Source of the DNA: Pyrenophora tritici-repentis
Lineage: Eukaryota > Ascomycota > Dothideomycetes > Pleosporales > Pleosporaceae
Length of the DNA stretch: 64,000 nt
NCBI RefSeq assembly: GCF_003171515.1
Contig: NC_089396.1
Span: 186,001 to 250,000 of the forward strand
Direction: 5' to 3'
This document shows, one piece after another, positions 28,983-39,902 of the stretch. Every line of letters starts with the position of its first letter. Positions within the stretch are counted from its first letter, which is position 1. The notes under the pieces are model-generated. The model searched no databases, had not been told where the DNA came from, and worked only from the letters and a program-made list of their open reading frames with translations. The translations under genes and the position numbers were made by a program.

Positions 28983-31529
28983 ATGCCGATGCTTGAGCAC
29001 GTCCCGTCTGGCTACCACGCCGCCCCCACATCGGCATCCTCCAATACGGGTGTTGAGCTCAAGTCCAAGGCAGGCGACTTCAACTTCACATTCGATGCAT
29101 TACGGCCGGGACTTTTCCGCACAACTTTCACCTCGCCAAAACACCCTCTTCCACCTCATCGAGCTACACCAGTACCCGCAAAGACGCTTGGTGCTGCGGA
29201 CGCGTCTGTACTCTCTTCAAATGCCACTTCAAAGTTGCTTTCTGTAGACGACGTGACCGCCAAGGTAGATTGGGAAGGCGGGACACCCATTGTTTCCTTG
29301 ACGCTTGCTGGGCAAACTACGCCAATCCACACAGACCTCCCCTACCGATCCTACTGCGCTGACGGGCCGGGCGTCTCCCATTACACCCGCTACAACCATG
29401 GGACGCTGCATCTCGGTCTTGGCGAGAAGCCAGCACCAATGGATCTCTCGAACCGGCATTTTGTGCTCTCGGCAACCGACTCCTTCGGCTACGATGTATA
29501 CCGCACAGATCCCCTGTACAAGCACATTCCATTACTCATCAATGCCACACCAAATGGTTGTGTGGGTGTCTTTTCAACCTCGCATGCGAGGGGTTTCTAC
29601 TCCGTCGGCTCGGAGATGGATGGTATGTGGGGGCGCTTCAAAGTGTACCGCCAAGACTATGGTGGCCTGGAAGAATATCTCCTCGTTGGAAAGACGTTGC
29701 CAGATATCGTCCGCATCTATGCCGATCTTGTCGGATATCCGCTGCTTGTTCCGCGATGGGCGTTTGGATACTTAGCCGGTGGCATGAAGTATTCCATGAC
29801 AGACGACCCGCCAGCGAGTGAGAGCATGATGGAGTTTGCGAGAAAGCTAAAGGAATACGACATTCCCTGCTCGGGCATGCAGATGTCTTCTGGGTACACG
29901 GTTGCTGAGACTGAGCCAAAGACCAGAAACGTGTTCACTTGGAATCGCCATCGCTTCCCGGATCCCAAGGGCTGGATCGATGCCTACCACAAAGAGGGTC
30001 TGCGAATCATCGCAAATGTGAAGCCATACGTCTTGGGGAGTCATCCAGAATACGAGAAGCTCAAAGCGGCTGGTGCCTTCTTCACAGACTCGCTGACTTT
30101 GGCACCTGCTGAAGCTCGTCTCTGGAGTGCGGGAGGTGGCGAGAGCGGTGTCGGCGGCCACATCGACTTTACTTCCAAAGCTGGATACCAGTGGTGGTAT
30201 GAAGGTGTCCGCGAGTTGAGGCGGATTGGTATCGACTGTATCTGGAACGATAACAACGAATACACCGTTCCACACGACGGCTGGGAATGCGAGCTAACCG
30301 AACCAAGTCTCCTCCAAGAACCTAAGAGCTCAACATACGGCAAGAGTATCGGCTTCTGGGGCCGTGCATTGAACACAGAGCTCATGGGCAAGTCGTCTTA
30401 CGATGCTGTACTTGAGATGGAACCCGCAGAACGACCTTTCATCCTAACTCGCAGCGCCACAGCTGGCACTCTGCGGTATTGTGCCAGTTCCTGGAGCGGA
30501 GATAACGTGACCTCATGGACTGGTATGAAGGGAGCTAATGCGATCTCCCTAACCGCCGGTATGTGTCTGATGCAATGTTACGGCCACGACATTGGCGGTT
30601 TCGAAGGTCCACAGCCCAGCCCCGAACTGCTCGTCCGCTGGTGTCAACAAGGCATCTACAGCCCACGCTTCGCAATCAACTGCTTCAAAACGGGCAAAGA
30701 CAACAATGTCGGCGACGTAATCGAGCCCTGGATGTACCCCGAAACCACAGCCCTAGTCCGAGACACAATCAAGCGCCGCTACCAACTAATCCCCTACCTC
30801 TACTCCCTCGCCCTCCACTCCCACACGACCGCCACACCGCCGCAGCGCTGGACAGGCTGGGGCTACGAGTCCGACCCAGAAATCTGGAACAACAAGGTCC
30901 TCACAGATGGCGAAACACAATATTGGCTCGGCGACGCCCTCCTCATCGGCGGCGTCTTCGAACCCGGCGCCGAAACAGCGAAAATGTATCTCCCCAAAGA
31001 CGCCTCTGACCCCAACGCCGCCTTCCTCGATCTCAACAATGAACCGCGAACATACTACCCAGCAGGCCAATGGGTCGACGTCCCCTCAAAATGGACAATC
31101 AGCATTCCCGTCCTGGCGAAGATCGGAACCGCGGTCCCCGTCGGCAAAGCCGTACAAACCCTCTCTCAAGGCGAAACTAGTAACCCCGCCAACCTCCCTC
31201 TCGATGACTACCGCGGCGTGGAGATTTTCCCACCAAAGGGTGATTCGGGTGGTAAGGTGTATGCGACGAGGTGGTATGAAGACGATGGCGTATCGCCGCC
31301 GCCGGCAAAGATATCGGTTTTCACGATCAAGTATCAGACGACTGAGACGGAGGTGCTGGTGTCGTACGAGGAGAAGCTGCAGGAGGGTTTTAGGCCGGCG
31401 TGGAAGGAGGTGAGCGTTATCTTGCCGAGGGGGGATGGGAGGGGTGTAGTGTTCAATGGGCAGAATGCTGAGAAGGGGGAGGGTGATGAAAGTGGGAAGG
31501 TGCACTTTAAGGGGGTGGTTGTGCGGTAG
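28983..31529 (+). CDS. Glycoside hydrolase family 31 (alpha-glucosidase/alpha-xylosidase type)
   Basis: Intronless, 848 aa from ATG 28983 (a second Met is two codons on). The (beta/alpha)8 barrel begins after residue about 260 (YADLVGYPLLVPRWAFGYLAGG). The retaining nucleophile is Asp423 in IWNDNNEY, and the acid/base is Asp507 in SSWSGDNVTSW; both are the expected GH31 positions. The C-terminal beta-sandwich domains follow. No signal peptide is seen, so the enzyme is probably intracellular and acts on imported oligosaccharides or glycosides. Family length is 700-900 aa, so it looks complete. It shares a promoter with the permease gene. Confidence 0.88.
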   Translation: MPMLEHVPSGYHAAPTSASSNTGVELKSKAGDFNFTFDALRPGLFRTTFTSPKHPLPPHRATPVPAKTLGAADASVLSSNATSKLLSVDDVTAKVDWEGGTPIVSLTLAGQTTPIHTDLPYRSYCADGPGVSHYTRYNHGTLHLGLGEKPAPMDLSNRHFVLSATDSFGYDVYRTDPLYKHIPLLINATPNGCVGVFSTSHARGFYSVGSEMDGMWGRFKVYRQDYGGLEEYLLVGKTLPDIVRIYADLVGYPLLVPRWAFGYLAGGMKYSMTDDPPASESMMEFARKLKEYDIPCSGMQMSSGYTVAETEPKTRNVFTWNRHRFPDPKGWIDAYHKEGLRIIANVKPYVLGSHPEYEKLKAAGAFFTDSLTLAPAEARLWSAGGGESGVGGHIDFTSKAGYQWWYEGVRELRRIGIDCIWNDNNEYTVPHDGWECELTEPSLLQEPKSSTYGKSIGFWGRALNTELMGKSSYDAVLEMEPAERPFILTRSATAGTLRYCASSWSGDNVTSWTGMKGANAISLTAGMCLMQCYGHDIGGFEGPQPSPELLVRWCQQGIYSPRFAINCFKTGKDNNVGDVIEPWMYPETTALVRDTIKRRYQLIPYLYSLALHSHTTATPPQRWTGWGYESDPEIWNNKVLTDGETQYWLGDALLIGGVFEPGAETAKMYLPKDASDPNAAFLDLNNEPRTYYPAGQWVDVPSKWTISIPVLAKIGTAVPVGKAVQTLSQGETSNPANLPLDDYRGVEIFPPKGDSGGKVYATRWYEDDGVSPPPAKISVFTIKYQTTETEVLVSYEEKLQEGFRPAWKEVSVILPRGDGRGVVFNGQNAEKGEGDESGKVHFKGVVVR

Positions 31530-34330
31530 CATTGGAGGAGATTGAAGAAGTTTGTTTCTTAGGGCAGCTTGGCTGAGTATGTTGGATGACGTTGAGAGTG
31601 CATGTGGTGTATCTGACATGGTCTTTCCCACCTTTTCCCTGATGCTCATTCGATGAGCTGACTTGTCGTAAGTGTGCGGTCTTGGAATGAGGTCTTACTA
31701 GCAAAATCCGGGGTATAGTCGATCTGGACGATGCTCGCTATCTCGAGACGACCCAAAACTTTCCTTTACCTATCACGGGCTAAGGGCTCTCTCCGATCAC
31801 GGATTTGCTGCGTCGATGTGATCATTTGAGGACCTCACTATAATACACGTTACAAGACTATACCAGACGTAGTAGTAGTGCTTAGCTTTTGATTCTCTTT
31901 GAGTCTCGGCCCTTTGGCCTTGAAATAAGTAGCTGACAGAGCCTGAGTAATAGGTTTGTTGGCTGCTGCGTACTGAACAGTAGCGTTGTAAGCAATAAGC
32001 GCATGAACCATTTTACCCTGTTCGATCGACCCCCCATAGTTACGCCTTGCACATCACTGCGGGTAAATTCCAGATGCCAGGCTTGTGGAATGAAGCAATT
32101 TCCCAGAACATAATCTAGATAGCCGACGAAAGATTTGGGAGCCGTGTACCCCGAAGGATCGACGTTGCGAGTGAGAAGCGTAGCGGAGAGATGACAGGTA
32201 GTTACCGTATGGATGGCGGCGGAAGGCGAAATCCTGTCTCGGCAGCGACTACCTTGTTAACTTAGAACCTTGCACCCTACCACCTACACGGTTAGCTGCT
32301 TACCGCTACGGTACGCCCCGAACCTCAGCTCCAGAACAACCAACTTCCATTCACCACAATCGTCGTTTTCGCGGCCGTTCGCGACCAAAACTAATGCACA
32401 TGGCTTGCGCCACTTTCAATCGTCAGGCTATGAGATGAAGTTTTCTGATTAGGGATGGCTGCCGCGTTGCCCCGGCCGCACATGCTTCCCCGTTCGTTCC
32501 TCCACAGTAGGTGCGCATGCCCACGCTCAACTCCGATGAAGCTCGACAGTGGCAAGATGCATGTAGCCTGTTGCTGTATGTCGAACCAAGATGTGCTATT
32601 CGCTTAGAACGCTTTACTCGCGCCCATGATCACAAACAGCAAAAAGCATCTCAAAACCACCACACCGAAACGATCACCACCAATCAGCCACACTTCTCGT
32701 ATCGAGATCGCGTACTTGCCCACAGCTGATTGCTGGAGAAGTTCGAGGAGCCAACAAGTCTTCACGAGATGACGATCCGGAACCTCTACCGCAAAGACAC
32801 AGCACATGCGTCGCGTTCCGTAAATTTGCGGGTAAAAGCCCAGGGACCGAGAAAACCTCTAGCGCAAGGTTCGCAGCGCTGCGAAGCGTGTATTTCGGGC
32901 AATTAACTTTCTTCGGAACAGGAATCTGTCGGAGCGGTGAAGTATTGTAATCTATGCCACAGAGGCAGTCGGACGCAAAAATTGACAGGGCTGCTTGCTG
33001 TTCGAAGTATGGCACCTAGTAACCGATACAGCGACATCGGTGCCCCCACTGAACCACCCCGGCTTTGCAGATAACGGGAACTAGGATTTTAGGTGGGTTT
33101 GTTGGTGAGTGACCCATTTCTTCGTTGTATTGGCAGGATCAAATGTTCCGTACGCTCGAGCCACTTTCACGACGATAGAACGACCGAAATAAGGGCCGCT
33201 AGTCGATCGGTATCTTCCACGCACGAAGCATCACAGTAAGCTGGCAAAGTTACCTGGTGTGGAGGGAGAGATAGGTAGAGCACTCGCAAGAAGTCGCCCA
33301 AGATCTCCTTCTCGTGCAACTTTGCCGCGAAGTTGCACGGGCCTACTTTCGATTTCGCCTTATGGGTCGCTCTACTATGATTTCCCCGGCACCGCAATTT
33401 CTGCTTACAAGATCTGCATGAAATCATTTTCCCTTCGAGGTTCTCCGCCATCTTCATTCTTGTTAACCTCCGCTGTGGATTAGATGAAGTGAAAGGCACA
33501 ATTTAAAGTGCGGGAGCAGGAATGCAGACGTTAGCGGCACTGCTTGCTACGGACCAGCGCTAGGGGGACACATGATCTCTTAGAAGACCTGGTGCTTGTT
33601 TCATGGTAACTCAAAGACCTTTATAGAGATACATTAAGCATTGGACCTTCTGCAAATACATCAGTTTCCACGATATCAAGGAAGCTTAGACGAAGTGTAA
33701 TGGGGTCGATCAGGCACAGAGTACATCAGACAAGCCTCATAAGCCTGCGCAAGATCAGAGAAGCACTGGAACCCTCGTGGCAAATAGAACAAGGCCGATG
33801 AACGGGTAGCTGGTGGGTCCAAAATGTTCAAACAGTACATGATAGACAGAACGCTAATGCAAACAGATAGGCGATCTCGACCGGTGTGCGGCACAAATAA
33901 CTTTCTGGCGTGATGCCGCTGGGAACACGCCATGAAAATTCCTCATCTTGCAGCAATGCTCCGGACTGCGTGGTGAACGGCTGCGGTGTTAATATACACG
34001 TCCTGTTACTATTGCGCCCTTTGCAGGGAATATGGTCCAAACTGACTAAGGGCTTTAATATTACACAACAACGCTAAAGAGGAAACCGTAAGCACTAGAC
34101 TAGGAGCAGCGCAGATTGGCGGCCAAGAACATGACGCTACAAATGTCGGAGCTCAGTGTACGGGGAATACTATACAGTCTTGCCGCTGCAGGTCGAAGCA
34201 GGTAGGCTGTGTCAGTGTCGCCTATATACAGGCCGCGGGGAAAATTACCGGAACCTTTACCTGTTTAGCATCGGTCAATGAACTTGGCATCTGCATGGCA
34301 AGTTTGGCAGGGCAGAGTGGAAATGTAGGA
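31530..34330. other. Long intergenic region, no gene seen
   Basis: About 2.8 kb. Open frames of up to 113 codons exist (for example 32674-33015 and 33167-33499, minus), but none has a recognisable domain, signal peptide or convincing splice pattern. No tRNA, inverted repeat or LTR found. The final part is the tyrosinase promoter. Confidence 0.4.
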
Positions 34331-34340
34331 TTTATAAATA
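34331..34340 (+). promoter_or_regulatory. TATA box of tyrosinase gene
   Basis: TTTATAAATA about 60 bases before the tyrosinase ATG. Confidence 0.4.
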
Positions 34341-34566
34341 TACAGGCGTTCGCCTAATGCACAGAGACATCACCTCATTTTCAGATTCACTCCTCACAAT
34401 GAAGTTTTCAATCTTCTTCCTCGTCGGCCTCGCTGCCAGCGCCAATGTCACTGATCGGCCAAAGTACATGGAGAATGACGCATTGGCTCACCAAGCGTTG
34501 GTCAACTTGAAGGCCCATGTCTCGAACGGATACCCTGGAACGGGCAATTGCACTCTCGAGACTGCA

Positions 34567-34575
34567 CTTGTGCCG
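34567..34575. repeat. Left target duplication of hAT-B (imperfect)
   Basis: CTTGTGCCG here against CTTGTGCG at 37307-37314: the same 8-bp duplication with one extra C on the left. Confidence 0.8.
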
Positions 34576-37306
34576 CAGTGATCGGAATGGTCTGGTCTGA
34601 CTTGGTCTTGGTCTGGTCTAGACCGCCAAGACTTGGTCTGGTCTGGCGATTTTTTGAGACCGTGGTCGGACCGGTCTAGATGATCGGACCGGTCCGGCTA
34701 TAAATAGGTCCACGTGACTAGATCTTAGACTAATCTAGCCAGAAAATTTAGCACAATATGAGTCATTAAGATCAAGGTAAGTCTTCTACTTACATAGAAC
34801 AATCAAGTCCTTAACAACCTACTTATATACTATTGTTATGGAGCCTTCAACACCAACCTCACCGTCCCCATCGAATATTATAAGACTAGATTTAACGTCT
34901 CTTACTCCATCTCCTATCCCCACGTCATCACCCACCCCTATACTATCACCCACTCCTATTCAATATCACGAATCTCCAGATGAGTTCGTGCAGGGCGGTA
35001 TCACGTACGTGAAACGTGCAATAATTGCAAGGAAGGATTTCCGTCAAGGTACATCACACATCTGGAAGTACGGACTCCAATACATTCGAGATAGCGATAA
35101 GAAAGAGGTGTATTACTGCCATGAGTGCAGGGTTGGGAAGAGCAAGCAAGAGTTGTTTGTCATCAATGGCACTTCTAGGATCCGGAATCACCTGGAACAG
35201 AAGCACCAGATTGATCCCCAGAGTGGCATCAAGCGAAAGGGTTCTGTACGGAAGTCTATAATCGACCAGCAAAAGGATGGGGCTGCTTCCAGCACCTTTT
35301 TCTAGAAGGAGTCAGTAGAGAAGTTTAAAGAGCTTCTAATTCGTTGGATTGTGTACTGCCATATCGCCTTCTTTCAATTAGAGAACCAGTACTTTCGTGA
35401 ACTACTCCTCTTTTTAAATCCGGCACTACTCAACCACCTCCCGAAGGCTGCGAAGACTATCCGAAGCTGGGTAATGAATGCATTCATATCGAAGAAGCAA
35501 CAGCTTAGGGAGGACCTACACCATTCACGGAGTAGGATCTCTATCTCCTTTGATCTCTGGACTTCACCAAACCCTTACGCTATCCTAGGCGTCGTCGCTA
35601 TGTGGATTGATACTACCGGCATGCGACGTGTTACCGCTTTAGGTATGCGACGTATATACGGCGAACATACTGGAGAGAATCTTGGATCGGTGGTCCTTGA
35701 ATTGCTGGAAGAATACGACATTAGCGGAGATCAGATTGGATACTTTATGCTGGATAATGCCTCGGCAAATGATACCGCTGTTGAGTTTATACTCAAGGAT
35801 CTCTGCCCATGGATGAAGTCAAAACAACGTCGTCATCGCCGGCTGCGTTGCTTGGGCCATGTCATCAACCTCTGTTGCCAGGCGTTCCTTATGGGGCGAA
35901 ACTGTGAGAAGTATCTTGCGAAGCTGGAGAAGCATCATCAACGTGGCGACTATACGAAGGTGGAAGAGCTCTGGAAGAAGTTCGGATGTTTGGGTCGTCT
36001 TCACAACCTGGTGCGATACATCAGGCTTACTCCACAACGGCGTGAGGAGTTTGCTACAATTATTATCGGCGGAGATCTTTCGCAATTCGACGGGCTTGAG
36101 CTTATCCAGAACAACTCGACCCGCTGGAACTCATGGTTTTATTCGATTACACGTGCATTAAATGTTCGAGAACGTTTAGAGCTCTTCTCGGCTCGTCATG
36201 TACCTGGAAAGGGCTCCGTAGGGATCGCGAACTTTAAGCTTGATGGACAGCACTGGTTTGAGCTTGAAAAGATTGAACTCGCTCTCAAAGACTTCTATGC
36301 TGCAACTTTGCTTTCTGAAGGTAAGAAGACGTCACTTGCGGACTGGTTTTCAACTTTGGACTGCCTTCTCCGGGAGATAAGCGAGACGAAGGATCACTAC
36401 CACGACATCCACACTGAGGACGATAACAACTTTACATGGAAGTACCTTCAAGGCTGCGCTGATGCTGCTTGGTTAAAGTGCGTTGAGTACTATAACAATC
36501 AGCAGCTGAATTGGCAAAATCGATTCCCTGAAGATACTGACCTTCCACCGGCATATTATGCGGCTCAAATCCTTGATCCATATCGCAAGTGGGGATGGTT
36601 CAGGCAAGAGTGGGTTCTTCATGGCGACGAAGAGAAGAAGAGGTGGTTTGAAAACGCACAATTAGCGGTGAAGCATCTCTGGGAGACAGAGTATAAGGGA
36701 AGGTACCCTGTCGAGATGCTGCCACCACCAGCCAGGAAGGAGAGAGATCCTGACCCAGCATTTGATCGCCAGCGGGAACATAAGCGCATTCGAATAGACG
36801 CTCCAGTTTCTACAACTGATTTGTATGAACAATACATCTCTACTGACCGGCTTCATAACGAAGAGGCAGGTTGCAATGAGGCTATTGCGTACTGGCTATC
36901 TCGCTACGACTCCCAACGAGATCTCGCTCGCTTCGCTCTAGACATGTTTGCGATCTCGCCTATGTCGGATGAATGCGAACGTCTTTTTAGTAGCGCGAAG
37001 CTTACTATCGTCGATCGCCGTGGTAGGCTGAAGGCAGATATTATAGAAGCGTGCGAGTGTCTCCGGGCCTGGTATGGAAAGCCCCAAGCTGAGGGGAACA
37101 GCGATATCGAGGATAGTGAGAACGAAGACGACTAGATTGACAGTCAGTAGTAAAACACATTTCCTCGGCTTCCTTCTTTGCTTCAGCCTCATTCTTGGCG
37201 GTCTTGTTGGTCGGACCGGTCTGGTCGGACCGGTCCTTATGTAAGCACCTGGTCTGGTCTGGTCTGTACCCTCAGACCAGACCAGACCAGACCATTCCGA
37301 TCACTG
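34576..37306 (+). mobile_element. hAT transposon, copy B (2,731 bp), inside tyrosinase gene
   Basis: Same length and ends as hAT-A (6171-8901) but in the opposite orientation: CAGTGATCGGAATGG at the left, CCATTCCGATCACTG at the right. I noticed only two base differences from copy A. Both fall next to each other in the transposase frame: one changes Ile to Thr, the other makes a stop. Insertion is in codon 57 or so of the tyrosinase gene. Confidence 0.95.
34838..37135 (+). pseudogene. hAT transposase copy B with a stop codon
   Basis: Collinear with the 765-codon frame of copy A. The codon at 35303-35305 is TAG where copy A has TGG (Trp), which ends the protein after 155 residues. Ile to Thr lies three codons earlier. 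The N-terminal piece keeps the BED finger and could still bind the element ends without catalytic activity. The remaining 594+ codons are open and match copy A. Copy B could still be moved in trans by copy A. Confidence 0.92.
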
Positions 37307-38544
37307 CTTGTGCGAAAGGAATGGTAAGCAAAGCCACGACATACACTGTCATCAAGGGAAACAGCAATTCCTAACATTACCAAAGGGGATCATTGCCTCG
37401 GGCCGAGAAACTGGACTATATCGATGCCGTTCACTGTCTTGCCAAATTGCCGTCAAAAACTCCTGCTTCCATTGCGCCTGGCGCAAAGAGTCGACTCGAC
37501 GATCTTGTCGTGACTCACATTCAGCAAGTTCATACTATTCACGGAACAGCAAACTTCCTGGCCTGGCATCGGTATTACGTTTGGGCGTTTGGAAAGATGC
37601 TTCGCGAGGAATGCGGCTACAAGGGTCACCTACCATACTGGAACTGGGCTCACTATGCGCACGACCCCACGAGCGGCCCATTGCTGGATGGCAGCGACAC
37701 CAGCTTGTCCGGAGATGGATCGTACCTCCCGGGGAGGAATTACTCGTGTATCGGGTCGACTACGGAAGGGTGCCAAGTTCGCCTCTATCCTGGTTCCGGA
37801 GGTGGCTGTGTTACCTCTGGTCCTTTCAAGGAGTAAGTTTTCTTCCTAAGGCACAACACGCTGCATGCGGCGAATTTGTTATCTAACATGCCTTTGCAGC
37901 TGGACGATCAACATGGGCCCGCGTGGATCCCTGATGAACGAGTATCTAAAGCCAAACCCGCAAGCCGATGGCATGGGCTATAACCCGCGCTGCCTTCGTC
38001 GCGACATCAATAGGGTAGCTGCCAACGCGACCAATGACTTTGAGGTCTCTTCTCTCATCAAGGGGAACAAAGACATTGCCAATTTCCAGGACGACTGCCA
38101 GGGTCGATTTGAGCAAGGTCTCATGGGCGTACACGCTGCTGGCCACTACCAGATTGGTGGAGACGCTGGCTCGGATATCTACAACTCTCCTGCAGATCCG
38201 ACTTTCTTCCTGCATCACGGAATGATTGATAGGGTGTGGTGGACGTGGCAAAACTTTGACATTGAGAGCAGACAGTATGCCATCGCTGGTCAAACTTTGC
38301 TGGGCGGTGGTGGGCGGAATGGCACGCTCGACGATATCATCTCTTTGGGTGATTATGTTGGTGCACCCAACATTACTGTGCGGGAAGCTATGAACACCCT
38401 CGACGGGCCGTTTTGCTATATATATGCCTAGATATAGCCAGTCATGACAGGGGGATGAACGAATGCTTTGGTTGATTCTAACAAGTACCAATCTTTTTTT
38501 ATGTAATTTAATACCATATTGCGAGTATACAAAAATTTAACGTT

Positions 38545-39624
38545 TCAAAGTCCACTCACATCCAACCTTGCAACTCTCCCACCCGATCCACTAGCCCAGC
38601 AGACGTCCTTTGAAACACACTCTACAGCATCAAATGTCCCATTGCCAATACCCATCCAATTCCTCCCCCCATCAACAGTGAAGTCGCTCCCACTCGTCCC
38701 GACTGCAACTGCCATCTGCCGCCTGCCCGGAACCCAACTAGCACCCGAACGATAACCGGCCGGAAAAGACGATGCCCTATTCCAAGTAACCCCACCATCG
38801 TTCGACCAAGACGCCGAGGCATTATTGGCATTCGGCTTTTCAAAGTCTCCGCCCACAGCAACACCATGCCAAGCATCACGGAACCTCACGGAGAAGACGC
38901 CTGCCGCGGCGCCTCCGGCAATCCTCGAGTCCGAAACGTTCCACCCGCCACTCACGCCATCCGACGTGGTGGTGGTGTAGAAGATACGTCCAGGATCCAC
39001 TCCGCCTGTAGTGACATACCACCGGCCCGCCGCAGCCTCAACGCACGTGCCACTCGCTGCAAAGCCAAACTCCCCCGGTAGTGCTGCGGGCATGCTACTA
39101 TTGGAAACGACTGACCAGTGCGCCCCACCGTCCCATGTCTCGAGTAAACGGAATTTTCCATCTACAGGGTCGCTCATAGCGACGCCGTGGCCCTGTCGCC
39201 CCATTCTCTTCTCAAAAGCCATGCAGTCGTAGAATGCAGCTGCATTATCATTGACAAATGTGTTTTTCCAATTGACGCCGCCATCGGAAGTCTGGTAGAT
39301 GCGCGATAGGTTTCCCTCGCCAATGGACAGAATGACGGCTGCGGAAGCGGAGAAAGCTTGGATATCGCGGAACTCGAAGTTTGAGGCGTTTTCGGACGCC
39401 AAGGGCGGAGAGACGTTGGTCCATGAAAGGCCGGCGTTGGTGCTGCGGAGTACGGTACCGGCAGTGCCTGATACCCAAACAACGTCCTCAGAGATGGGTG
39501 AAAGTCCGCGGAATTGACTCGTGCTGTTTGTTGGCGTGAGGGTCCATGAGAGAGGCCTGTGCGGAAGCTTGGGATAGGCAACTACGAGCGAAGTAACGGA
39601 TACCAAGACTGCGAGTAGCTGCAT
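38545..39624 (-). CDS. Secreted BNR/YCF48-like beta-propeller protein
   Basis: Intronless, 359 aa. It has a signal peptide (MQLLAVLVSVTSLVVAYPKL) and repeated Asp-box-like motifs: STNAGLSWTNV, SDGGVNWKNT, WDGGAHWSVV, NDGGVTWNRA and VDGGRNWMGI, the S/T-x-D-x-G-x-x-W pattern of sialidase-like and YCF48/HCF136-like propellers. Repeats are spaced about 45-60 residues apart, as expected for blades. Enzymatic activity cannot be assigned, because the sialidase arginine triad is not evident. Probably extracellular. Its stop codon is 113 bases from the convergent tyrosinase gene. Confidence 0.75.
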   Translation of the reverse strand: MQLLAVLVSVTSLVVAYPKLPHRPLSWTLTPTNSTSQFRGLSPISEDVVWVSGTAGTVLRSTNAGLSWTNVSPPLASENASNFEFRDIQAFSASAAVILSIGEGNLSRIYQTSDGGVNWKNTFVNDNAAAFYDCMAFEKRMGRQGHGVAMSDPVDGKFRLLETWDGGAHWSVVSNSSMPAALPGEFGFAASGTCVEAAAGRWYVTTGGVDPGRIFYTTTTSDGVSGGWNVSDSRIAGGAAAGVFSVRFRDAWHGVAVGGDFEKPNANNASASWSNDGGVTWNRASSFPAGYRSGASWVPGRRQMAVAVGTSGSDFTVDGGRNWMGIGNGTFDAVECVSKDVCWASGSGGRVARLDVSGL

Positions 39625-39902
39625 CGTGAATCATGAAATCAATGTTGGGGTGACCCTTGGACAAGTCACGAGAAAAAGAACTGGGGTTCTGCAGGTACTT
39701 GTATACCTGCTGTGCTAATAGTTGCCCCACTTTAGCGAACGGTATTTAGCCTATATAGGAAGGAGCGATGCGGGCTCCCCAAAGGAGAAAGTATCGACCC
39801 TGGCCTTGGTGATAGTGAGCCCTTCCAAAAATGTACTGTATCTGAGAGGTCAATTTGGAGGTAAAGGTTATAAGACATCCCGAATCCATTCATTTTCCAA
39901 CG

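Larger units (their letters stand above)
34399..38431 (+). pseudogene. Secreted tyrosinase, exon 1 split by hAT-B
   Basis: Exon 1 starts at 34399 and runs into the hAT element at 34576. It resumes after the element at 37307-37323; exon 2 is 37386-37832 and exon 3 is 37900-38431. Leaving out the element and one duplication copy, all parts stay in one frame for 387 codons. The protein has a signal peptide (MKFSIFFLVGLAASA), the CuA region with HIQQVHTIHG and FLAWHRYYVW, and the CuB region with DPTFFLHHGMIDRVWWTWQ. These di-copper enzymes oxidise phenols to quinones (melanin, pigment or defence chemistry). As it stands, translation reads into the element and stops at 34581 after 60 residues. The downstream exons show no further damage, so the insertion is recent. 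Confidence 0.92.

Noticed and set aside
30563..31009. 148-codon plus frame rich in Arg/Pro inside GH31
   Set aside because: Out-of-frame shadow of a GC-rich coding stretch.
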